A stretch of 64,000 bases of DNA from Adiantum capillus-veneris (lineage: Eukaryota > Streptophyta > Polypodiopsida > Polypodiales > Pteridaceae). Shown here piece by piece: positions 55,013 to 64,000 of this stretch. The stretch's first letter is position 1. Each line of letters starts with the position of its first letter. The translations under genes and the position numbers were made by a program. The stretch is taken from positions 151,233,640-151,297,639 of the forward strand of contig CM043955.1 of NCBI GenBank assembly GCA_014529385.2, read 5' to 3'. The notes under the pieces are model-generated. The model did not search any database, was not told the origin of the DNA, and was given only the letters and a program-made list of their open reading frames with translations.

Positions 55013-55023
55013 CTGTGATACCA
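55013..55023 (-). promoter_or_regulatory. primer-binding site of element C
   Basis: CTGTGATACCA on the plus strand; TGGTATCACAG on the element strand, an initiator tRNA-Met site with one change, next to the LTR. Confidence 0.8.
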
Positions 55024-55024
55024 A

Positions 55025-55562
55025 TGTAATGTGCAGCGGAAGTGAATGATGGTGTAAGCTCAGGATGAGTGATCAGTGAGTGCTCAAGGTTCCTTTTACT
55101 TAGAGGAAGGCAGAGCCTTCCCTAAAAAAGTGAGAGAATGTGCAATGACCAAAACAAGAGAGGGAGTGGAAAGCTATGAATGAATAGTGCTGAGAGTGCT
55201 AGAGAGAGAGAGAAAAGAGACGGCACAAGATGGGGTCCCAAACCCCTCTCCAAGGCCCCCCCCCTTTTTGCTAGAGAGGTATTTGCTTTAGATTGCACAA
55301 GTCTGGTACAATGGTTCTTAATGCTGTGGTACTTGACGACGACGATGATGATGTCAATGACGACGACGATGATGACGGTGTCAGCGATGTGGTCGAGGCT
55401 AACGGTTGAATCTACTGAAAAATGAAAACGCTAGGGATGCTGGTGGGATCTGATTCATGCGGCGAAGCTAAGGGGCTGATCTGTAGCCAGGGTGACGATG
55501 AAGGATGAAAACTGAAAAACGTTGGTAGAGCTGCGGGCTGAAAACTGAAAACGCTGATCTTG
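55025..55562 (-). repeat. 5' LTR of element C, partial
   Basis: TGTAATGTGCAGCGG… aligned with the first part of family T LTRs (R/U5 side), including GAAAACGCTAGG words. The similarity stops near 55,560, where internal sequence of another copy (element D) begins. Confidence 0.7.
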
Positions 55563-56010
55563 GAATACCTATTTGCCAATATCCTCGTTTCAGAAGGCCA
55601 GTTTGAAGGACCAGATTGAGCGGTTTTGTTGTGGATTGCCAAAAGAGATTCGATGGTATTGTCTGCAAGAGAAGCCTGACTCCATTCAAAGACTTATAAG
55701 TTATGGGCATGCCAAGCAAGAGAACTTGGGTTACGCGCGACCATAACAAGCAAAAAAAATTATGTGGTTCTTTCCTTGAGTGATATAGAACACTGCCAAA
55801 GCTTTGATACCAATGTAAGGTGCAGTGGAATGAATGTTGAACTTTGCTCAAGATGAGTGCTCCGAACTGTGCTCAAGGGTTCCTTTTACTTACGGAAGGG
55901 AGAGCCTTCCGTTCTTTAATGAGAGAGTGCAATGGACACAAACAAAGTGAATGGACACTGTGCGTGAAGGTACATGAGACTTGAGAGATAGAGAGAGAAG
56001 AGAATACGAC
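55563..56010 (-). mobile_element. family T element D: primer site and LTR fragment
   Basis: Short internal remnant, primer site GCTTTGATACCA (55,801-55,812; TGGTATCAAAGC on the element strand), then 197 bp of LTR from TGTAAGGTGCAGTGG (55,814) to AGAATACGAC (56,010), where it is cut by unrelated DNA. Third family T copy in a row in this orientation. Confidence 0.75.
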
Positions 56011-56300
56011 CTCTGCTGCAAGAAACGTGATCTCTCTTCCCAGAAACGGCGTTTCAGCGTTTCTCAGCCCAGCGAACGTTTCCCACCTTTGGAAATGCCT
56101 TTGAAACGGATTCAAATTTAGGCGACCTTTTTTAAATGCCACGTGGCTTAATTTTGGGGAAAATTGACTTGCGTGGCTTATGTTTAACTGAGAACGACGC
56201 CGTGGCCTGAAATTGACCTGCGTGGCCTGGGCCGTACCACAAACGGGCTGAAATTGCACTTGGCTTGGGTGATTCCACGCAAGGTAGAGCGTTTCCAGAA
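56011..56300. other. GAAACG/GCGTTTC-rich insertion of unknown type
   Basis: Interrupts the family T LTR. The left end is dense in AGAAACG, GCGTTTC and GAACGTTTC words like the hAT-like MITE at 23,171. The middle has three (C)GTGGC(T/C)TG-type repeats. The right end is lost at the adjoining LINE, so ends and target duplication cannot be shown. Confidence 0.45.
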
Positions 56301-57362
56301 TTGGGGAAGAGAGAGAGAGAAATGAAATGTTATATTAACGTCTTCAAAAGGCCAAAGTGACCTACGAGACCAGAAAGTTACAATGCGGTGTATCTGATAC
56401 AAAGTCAGATCAACAAAATAAATTAAACTAGGATAACAAAATATAAATACTGCGGGACCCTAAACTAAGCAGTACAATGTGAAGACAATATGGGAGGGGA
56501 GTAGAGATCCATCTTCATCTGCACTCTGGACGACGAAAGAGTATGGCTTGAATCCTTTGCTGTAGCCTCCTTCGAAACTGTGTAGCTCCTCTTCTCCATC
56601 GGGGTCGTCTAGATCACCCTAGCTCCAATGCTCGGTCTATGAGAATGCCAGTAGTGCGCGTAGACCTCTCCACCATTGGCTGCTCCTCTGTCTGTTCTTC
56701 TGGGTGTACAATATCTAGTGTAAAGAAATCTGTGATCTGTCTCTGGGGATGTTTCTCTTCATCTCTCCTCAGTAAAGTTTCTCTATGCCTGTGTAACTCA
56801 AGTAGATATAGCCCAAGACATCTTTGATCCTCATAACTCATGACCCTAGATAGAGGCCCAAAACCTTCTTTGAATAGACAATGAAAACGGCCTCGTATCT
56901 CATAGTACACTGTGCAATGACATATGTAATGTACTTCTATCTCTGGTTCTAGATGGCATAAGCGGCATATCCTGCTATTTGCTGGTGTCCCTGTGAATCT
57001 GCTAGTCTCAATCTCGAGCTGATGTGAGGACGTGCGTATCTGGCCAATGGCACAACACAAACCATGCGAAAGATGCGTGTCCATATAGCTAGGTGGAATC
57101 ACAAACCCATCCCCCGTAGGTGGAGAAGATGCTCTCTATAGAAAGCCATCTTCGTGCCCAACTTCTGTAACGGCTCTATCCATGTCCTCCTCGTATCGAG
57201 TTGGATCAGATCTTGACGAATGAGTCTATTAATCTCTACTCGTGTCAGAGACCTCAAGGGTGCCTGTAGAGAGTATTGAAAAGGAGGTAACCTGTCCATG
57301 GTGAAACCATGTGCGTGAAACCATGATGCCATCGGTGCATACCAGCATGATGTATCCCCATT
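56301..57362 (-). mobile_element. LINE 3' fragment with (CT)n/(CATTT)n tail (LINE J)
   Basis: Minus-strand C-terminal end of a different LINE type. Its 3' end on the plus strand is AGAGAGAGAGAAATGAAATG, a microsatellite-like tail instead of poly(A). The upstream end stops at the (GA)n tract at 57,370. The host DNA beyond is not recognised. Confidence 0.7.
56614..57340 (-). pseudogene. LINE J ORF2 C-terminus (Cys/His RT tail)
   Basis: Two overlapping minus-strand frames. 57,340-57,099 has WFHAHGFTMDRLPPFQYSL and LRSLTRVEINRLIRQDLIQ. 57,102-56,614 has AIGQIRTSSHQLEIETSRFT, then RICRLCHLEPEIEVHYICHC. The C..C…H…C block after (L/I)R.s.H.LeIE.gR is the zinc-finger-like tail found at the end of several LINE reverse transcriptases. 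A frameshift near 57,100 separates the two frames; the catalytic RT is missing. A host gene is unlikely because of the truncation and tail. Confidence 0.7.
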
Positions 57363-57366
57363 AAGA

Positions 57367-57475
<109 letters not shown>

Positions 57476-57544
57476 GAGAGAGAAAACGTCCAAGATTCCT
57501 ATCGGGTTTCCCTTTTTCTCGTTCTTCAGTCTAGCCCATTCTTC

Positions 57545-59305
57545 ATGGCGGCTTTGCCGGTCTCGAGTGCTACGCACGGCGCTCCATCACCACTTGCCTG
57601 TCGCGTGGACTGTACTGGCGACCTGTTGACACGCATTGACTCCAAAATACAACACTTGGCACAGCATGCCTTGGTTGGTCGGATGATTGGACAGTCTCCA
57701 CCTCGCTCTTCCATACGTGATTGGTGTCAGACTGCATTGGGCACTACTCAGGGACGGGTCTCGGAGCTTACGCTTCTTGGCAGAGGCATATTCATGGTAC
57801 GTCTTTCAGATCCCGCCACTGCCTCAGCTCTCCTGGCTCGGTCTCCGATACTCTCTGATCGCAGGATGATATACTTGATGAGGTGGTATCCCGAGTTTAC
57901 TACTGAGGAGTTTGACAGTCGACACCTTATTCCCAGATTCCCTCTGACGCTCTCCTTCCCGGATATGCCTCTCCATTTTATTGATGAGCATCTCCTTCAC
58001 ATGATTGCTGCTCATTTTGGCACAGTAGTTCCAGGATCCTGCATCTTTTCCTTTGGTCCACCTCGCATCCAGGTCCTGGTGTTTGGGGATACTTCATTGC
58101 CAGATACAGTTACTGTGGCTGTGCGCGATCGAGACTACTCTTGCCGAATGGTAGCCAGGGCAGTGCTTACGTTGTCACGAGATGGGACACTTGGCACGAG
58201 ATTGCCCCACTCTGCCCCGCCATCGGCGACAACAACAGCCAGCTCCTGGCACTCATGCTCAGTCACGTGGTCAGCGTCAACAACCGATTCCTCCTACTAC
58301 TACTCGAGCACCTTGACAGCCTGCAGGTGCTCCTCGAGCTTCAACCCCCCATGTCCCTCCCTCTGCTTCAGTTCCTACTGAGAATGCATGGCAGACAGTG
58401 GGTCGTAACCATTCATTCCGTCCTTGTCAGCAACCTTCACCGCATGCAACCCCCACTGTTACCTCTCTTGCTTCCTCTCAAGTTTCCACCACCCCATTAC
58501 CCCCTGCTTCTCCTCGCCATTCTTCCTCTTTAGCACAGGATCACTTACCTCTACTACCAGCTCCTCTTTCTCTTGCCGTTCACCCGCCCGCTCCTTCTCC
58601 TCTTCCCGAGATCCCTATTCCCATGCAGATGGATCTTTCCCCGCTATTACCTCTCCCTTTTACTCCTCCCCCTCTCGCCTTTGGTCCCCCCCCTCCACCT
58701 TCTGGTCCTCCCCCTCCTTCAACCGCTCATACTTACGTCCCACGCAGTTTTCTCAGCTGCTGTCCTCTTTCCTGGGGCACTCATCGGGCTGAAATGTGTG
58801 GTGACTCAGAAGGACCACTGCTGGTACAACTCTACCTTATGCATCACAAGCCAGGTTGTGTTCCCTCTTTAATAGGCAGTCGCTCTCAGCCCACCCATTC
58901 CTTTTTCCTTCCAATCCACGCAGCTCAGGAATGGTTTGAGGATTAGGTTCTACATTTTGTGCATGCCCAATCTATGGCTCAGCTTCATTCATGGTTGTCT
59001 ACTTCCGCTCCGGATGTACTGTCTCCACACTTCCCCTCCTGTATTGGTGCTATGGAATGGAGTGATGTTTATGCTTGCTATTCATTGCCTATGGTCATTC
59101 ATGTATCCTGAGATGTGGTGCTTCCTATGTCTATGCGCATTTGGGGTGTCAAAGCTGTAGCATCAGTAATGCAATGTAAACAAGCTGAGGTCCGTAGTTG
59201 GTGCAATGAGACGCCATATTTTAGAGAAGGCTTGCGGGTTGCTTTCCTACCGCCCGAAGCACACCCCTTGGATGGTCCAGCTGCCTCCAAGAAGATGCGC
59301 AGTTA
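57545..59305 (+). pseudogene. LINE 2 ORF1 (DUF4283-type, zinc knuckle)
   Basis: The ATG at 57,545 opens MAALPVSSATHG. A DUF4283-like domain lies at about residues 25-130, with LTLLGRGIFMVRLSDPATAS, LMRWYPEF and FPDMPL. A zinc knuckle, CLRCHEMGHLARDC, at 58,161-58,206 is in a different frame from the start, so a frameshift lies just before it. A Pro/Ser-rich linker follows (58,400-58,740). A C-terminal domain at 58,930-59,305, with AEVRSWCNETPYF and DGPAASKKMRS, ends in TAG 25 bases before the ORF2 ATG. ORF1 proteins coat the LINE RNA. Confidence 0.8.
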
Positions 59306-59329
59306 GTCAAATGCTTTACCAATTTTTTC

Positions 59330-62300
59330 ATGCAGACTATGGATTTACATGTAGTTTCTTGGAATGCTAATGGTTTACAGACTTCTCAAGTAAGAGGTTC
59401 CCGCAAGCTTTTACTTCGCAGAGATTTGCACGCTCATGTAGTAGGCACTGTGGATATATTACTAGTACAGGAGCATAAGATTGCCACTCCCTTTGGTAAT
59501 CTCATGCCCTCCGGCGCCCACACTTTTTGGGAGCCTGCTCTAGGCATTCATGGACAGAGTTGCGGTGTATGCATTTCAGTGGGGCCACGTTACTTGGCCT
59601 CAGTTCAGCAGCATGGCACCCTTGTTGCTGGCAGAGCAATCTATGTGTCTCTTCGGATTCAGGACTCTATCATTGGTTTTATGTCAGTCTACGCACCCAC
59701 TACTCCTCGGAAGAGGGCTACTTTTTGGGCCTCTTTGGCTACTGTTCTACCTGCTGTAGACTCTTGGTTTGTAGGAGGCGACTTCAACAATGTCGAAAGC
59801 GACTCTGATTGGCGATCCATCACTCCTCCTGTTCTATCATCCATCTCTCTCGATGAGCAGTCAGATTGGGATCGATTTCTTCTAGCTATTCAAGGTGTTA
59901 GTGCATGGCACATACCCTCTTTTGGTCATCACCTTGCTACACTTCATTACTCGTGGGGGTTTCAGAGACAGCAGGGGAGATTATTAGAGCGACTTGATCG
60001 TTTTTACATTGGCCCTTGGGCAGCAGCTCTAGGTGGATTTACTACTATTTGGAGAGGGACCAGCCTCTCAGATCACTTACCCATCTCATTGTTTATCTCC
60101 TTCACTAGATTCTCTGCACAGAGACGGGGCTGTCGCATCCCTGACAATGTTCTCACCACTGAAGTTTTGCAGCAACAGATTCGTGACTTATGGTCCACGG
60201 GTGCTTCTTATTGTGGTCCCCCTGGAGAGTTCCTTGCTCATTGCATTACTCAGTCTAGTATTTACTGCCGCGATCAGACTGCTATTATTCATCGACAATT
60301 GAGAGTACGTGAGTCTGATCTTCACATTCCTCTTGGTTCCAAACAACGCTTGCTTGAGGAGTGGCCTCATGATGCTTATCTCGCTGCTAGACAGACAGAG
60401 CTCACAGAGGAAATTCGTCGCGTACAGGAGGCTAGGTCTGAGTTCACTCATCATGCTTCAGTATCTCATTGGATAGCTAAAGCTGATCGAATGAATAAAG
60501 CCTTCTTCGCTGCGTATAGAGAGCGTCCTCCTGGCACCACCCTTCGGACTTTGTGCGATGCTCAGGGGACACTTCATATGCATCCTGATGTTATTCTCGA
60601 TATGTCTGCAGATTATTTTGAGGCATTGTTCACTGCTAATGTATGCATTGTTCACTGCTAATGTATGCACTATTGAGGTTTTACTTGCCCGTGAGCAGAT
60701 CTGGCATCACACTCGACGCCGTTGTACAGAAACTATGGCCGAGATCTTGTTGGCACCCTTCACACTTGCAGAGCTTCATGTTGCTATCGAGAGTCTAGAT
60801 CCATCCTCCTGCCCAGGAGAGGATGGCCTCACTAGAGCTTTCTTTTTGACTTATTGGGATGCATTGCATATACCACTGCTTCGCGGTTGTCAGGACATCT
60901 TTGCATCAGGATATATGCATCCGGATCTTTGCTCAGGTCTCATATCTCTTATTCCGAAAGGGGGTGGCACAACTCAGCTCCGCCAGTGGAGACCTATTAC
61001 CCTACTCCCTTCGGTCTATAAGATATTAGCGTTACTGATCAGTCATCGCTTGCGATCGTTCTTACCAGATATTATTCATACTTCTCAGACAGGCTTTGTC
61101 ATGGATCGATGCATACTGGATAATATCTTCACTTTTTATGAGGCAGTAGAGTGGGCCAGATCATCTTCTGAACCTCTCGCTTTTTTCATTCTTGACTTTG
61201 AGAAAGCATACGACCGTGTTGAGTGGGACTTTCTCGAAGGATCATTAGCCAGGATGGGTTTCCCCTCGCAATGGATCGCAGGCATTTCCACTCTTTTCAG
61301 GACTGCCAGTAGTGCTATTACTATTGGTGGTCGTGTCAGTTGCAGTTTTGAGCTCTCTCGATCTGTCCGACAGGGATGTCCTTTAGCAGCATATCTGTAT
61401 CTGTTTGTTGGAGAGACTATGTCAGATTTTCTTCGTGCTTAGAGTCGTGCATTTCGTGGCTTGACCATGCCAGTACCTTCAGCTCCGGACCTTATCGATC
61501 AGGAGTTCACTGATGACACTCTGCTGATGTTGCACTATTTGCTACTAGCTCTTGATGCCATGCGGGAGGCCTTGACGGTTTTTTGCATTGCCAGTGGTGC
61601 ACGTATTAACTGGCATAAATCCTATGGGTTACTAGTTGGCAATGATGACATACCTACTTGGGGGGTAGCTGATGGTTTCACATGGCTGCAGCCGGGTCAG
61701 ACATGCAGATATCTGGGCTTTCAGGTTGGATTTGATGTTTCCTCACAGTAGCAGTTTGCACCCGTTCTACAGTCTATTCGTAGGAAGCTATGTCATTGGT
61801 CTTCACGTCATCTGTCGTTGGCTGGCCGTGCATTGGTCGTCAACCAGGTCATTCTGGCTACAGTATGGTATACGGCCTCTTGTTGGATGCTACATTCAGG
61901 AGTGATAGCTCAGCTCCGCAGACTAGTGCGGAACTTTTTATGGAGTGGCACAGATGGGACTACTGATACTCGTGCTCGGGTTCGCTAGTCCACGATTATT
62001 CGAACTCGATCAGAGGGCGGCCTTGGCATTATTGATCCAGAATTACAGAGTCGCGCCCTTCTTACCAAGCTTATTGTTCGGGGTCTTTTTCCCGGCCAAG
62101 AACCTTGGAAGATGCTTCTTCAGGCCGCTATTCGCACAGCAACTCCACGCCTTGGCACTAGAGATGGTCATACTTGGCGTACAGGGTATCGTTTCCTCTT
62201 TACGGATGCCCCCTTGTCCACCAGCACTCTCTCACCCTTCATCCGATCACTCCTTCAGATTTGGGTTTCCATGAGACAAACTCTCATACGCTCACCTCCC

Positions 62301-63790
62301 TCATGTCGTGAGGAGATTGAGCGCTAGCCTCTCATTTGGAATGATGCAGTTCTTGATTCTTCGGTTAACCCTCCCCGTCAGCTTGGAGAGAGGACTCACA
62401 TTGATTGGGTTGCTTAGGACACTGGCCTGCTGCCTCTATGCGGTTGTTTCATGAGACGCGTATGCTGGATGCAGATTTTGTAGCAGAACATTATGACATT
62501 GGTCGCAGGGTGACAGACAGACTTCTTGAGATTGACTCCCCCATTCCTTCACAGTGTGACGCAGTCATGCGAGGCACGGTTCAGATGCCTCCACATAGTG
62601 GCTGGGAAGGTCTCTTTGCTCAGAGCACTCTGTTATTAGTTCGTTTAGACGCCATGCTGTTCACAGTTGATTCAGACTCCTCTCAGGGGATTCATGCTCC
62701 CACCTCTCCGCACCTTGTCTACACCGGCGCTCGATGGGAGGCCATACGAGTAGTTGGCTCTCGCGGAAAGCGTCATTGTGTTGACCCCCGTTTCGCATCC
62801 GCTGATGCTGCCCTTTGGAGGCTTTGGGTGTGGGAGGGTCGTGCCTTATCTCAGCTTTATTGGGACCCAGGAGAGTGGCATTGGCCTCACTCTAACTCCA
62901 CCAGTGCACATGTATCATTTTTTGAGTACACTGTCAGAATTGGAAGATTAGCATTGATGAGAGAGCACCCAGAGCAGCCCACTCGTATGCGTTTCTGGTT
63001 ACATTCAGGTCTCTCCCATGCCTATCTACAATAGTTTTGGTCAGCCATCTGGGATTTACATGCGGCTCGTCGTATTTCTTTTTTCATGTGGATGATTGCA
63101 CATGCAGGACTTCCAGTTGGGACTTGGCTAGCTACTCTGGGTCATGATCCGTTATGCACTCGATGTCCTTCGCGACTACATGAGTCACCGGCCCACTGTC
63201 TTTGGTCATGCTCCTCTTCTTATACAGTGTGGCTACCGGTCTGCTTTTTACTTAGCAGAGCAGGTGTTCAGGATGGATTTCTCACTTGGGGCTCTGTCTC
63301 ATGGTTGATGCCGATGCCCGGACCGCATCTTTTCTATGAGGGCTCAGACACAGATCCATCTCTTATGCTTACCTCGACTGGTTATCGGCGAGGAACTTTG
63401 GCTATGTTACCACAGATCGCATGGCAGGGGGATCCTCAGACACGCGATGAAGTTTTTTCAGTCATCACTAGCATTACACTATGGAATATTTGGAGAGCTC
63501 GTTGTCTTCACATTCTCAGTGCGGCTCCACAGCTCCTTCAGGATATCCTTACTGCCATTTGGCTGGACATCATTCACACCCTGATTTGGCAGTGGGATTC
63601 TTCCTCAGGTACATCTAGAGCAGCCGAGGCTCGACGATTTGTCTCTCTTCGGCGTTGGGCCCGAGCTCCACTCTTTTTCACACTTACAGGTGGTCAGATT
63701 ATATGGCATTATGCCCCCCCCCTCAGTGGTTTCTACTCCACTCATCACACAGACCACCATGAGATTGTACTAGCCGAGTTGTCACTATAG
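59330..63790 (+). pseudogene. LINE 2 ORF2: endonuclease-reverse transcriptase-zf-RVT
   Basis: The ATG at 59,330 opens MQTMDLHVVSWNANGL. Endonuclease: VQEHK, SVYAPTTPRKR, VGGDFNN, SDHLP. A 22-bp tandem duplication (60,623-60,666) shifts the frame. RT: SCPGEDGLT, RQWRPITLLPS, FILDFEKAYDRVEWDFL, RQGCPLAAY, and FTDD at 61,506-61,517 where FADD is usual. zf-RVT: CTRCPSRLHESPAHCLWSC near 63,150-63,220. C-terminal domain: LWNIWRARCLHIL. In-frame stops at 61,440, 61,749, 61,986, 62,325, 62,415 and 63,032 are all TAG, as is the terminal stop at 63,788. One small frameshift lies near 62,420. Confidence 0.9.
60623..60666. repeat. 22-bp tandem duplication in LINE 2 ORF2
   Basis: GCATTGTTCACTGCTAATGT plus AT, twice, exactly adjacent. 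22 is not a multiple of 3, so the reading frame changes here. The exactness suggests a recent event. Confidence 0.95.
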
Positions 63791-63891
63791 TGGCTCTCAC
63801 CCTTACATTCAGCTTGTATACCCCACGTGACATGCTATTTTGGCATCCGTTGGGGATCATATTGTACTCAGTAATATATAGCTCTGATTTT

Positions 63892-63895
<4 letters not shown>

Positions 63896-63983
<88 letters not shown>
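63896..63983. repeat. (GA)n microsatellite, about 88 bp, then (AAATG)n
   Basis: About 43 GA units then AAATGAAATGAAATGAA at the window end. The same GA then AAATGAAATG order marks the 3' tail of LINE J at 56,310, so another LINE J-type minus-strand copy may start here. Confidence 0.95.
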
Positions 63984-63987
<4 letters not shown>

Positions 63988-64000
63988 GAAATGAAATGAA

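Larger units (their letters stand above)
57480..63895 (+). mobile_element. L1-like LINE, near full length (LINE 2)
   Basis: 6.4-kb plus-strand LINE with 5'UTR, ORF1 and ORF2, related to LINE 1 by an RT that is clearly the same type but far from identical. No poly(A) tail. Both ends sit in (GA)n tracts (57,370-57,469 and 63,896-63,983), so a target duplication, if any, is hidden in the microsatellite. A few frameshifts and several TAG stops. Confidence 0.9.

Noticed and set aside
56614-57102. Host zinc-finger gene
   Set aside because: The Cys/His pattern and flanks match a LINE RT tail, the frame is shifted, and the 3' end has the LINE J microsatellite tail.

Overview
This is nuclear DNA of a land plant with a large, repeat-rich genome. 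Three exons read as the start of plant FANCM, a DNA-repair helicase. Introns follow GT-AG. The LINEs are plant L1-like (DUF4283-type ORF1, APE endonuclease, zf-RVT). The LTR elements are Ty1/copia and Ty3/gypsy with plant-style primer sites (initiator tRNA-Met; tRNA-Asp). Long introns, abundant GA/CT microsatellites and deep nesting would fit a fern or another non-seed plant, but the species cannot be fixed from sequence alone.

Layout. 1-5,972: 5' half of a fairly fresh Ty3/gypsy element on the minus strand, running off the left edge. 6,030-15,340: old copia and gypsy wreckage on both strands, with many local tandem duplications and a run of 49 C. 15,340-17,280: no recognisable gene, then a probable FANCM promoter and 5'UTR. 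17,281-17,307: FANCM exon 1 (nine codons). 17,308-44,875: a 27.6-kb intron made almost entirely of transposons: a LINE 3' end, a gypsy, a copia, an unassigned LTR element, then a minus-strand gypsy holding a 13.3-kb copia, which itself holds a 6.9-kb LINE and a solo LTR. 44,876-45,209 and 45,527-45,670: FANCM exons 2 and 3, up to and including Walker A. 45,671-64,000: intron 3, not closed in the window, filled with copia remnants, a LINE fragment, a cluster of one unusual non-autonomous LTR family with a related solo LTR, a second LINE fragment, and a large plus-strand LINE flanked by GA microsatellites.

The only host gene seen is FANCM. The rest is mobile DNA, and exact target-site duplications let the order of several insertions be read. 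The points most worth a second look are: an LTR family whose only long gene is a coiled-coil, His/Asp-repeat protein; two related LINEs whose in-frame stops are all TAG; a leader motif shared between that LTR family and an autonomous copia; and a hAT-like MITE with an exact 8-bp target duplication.
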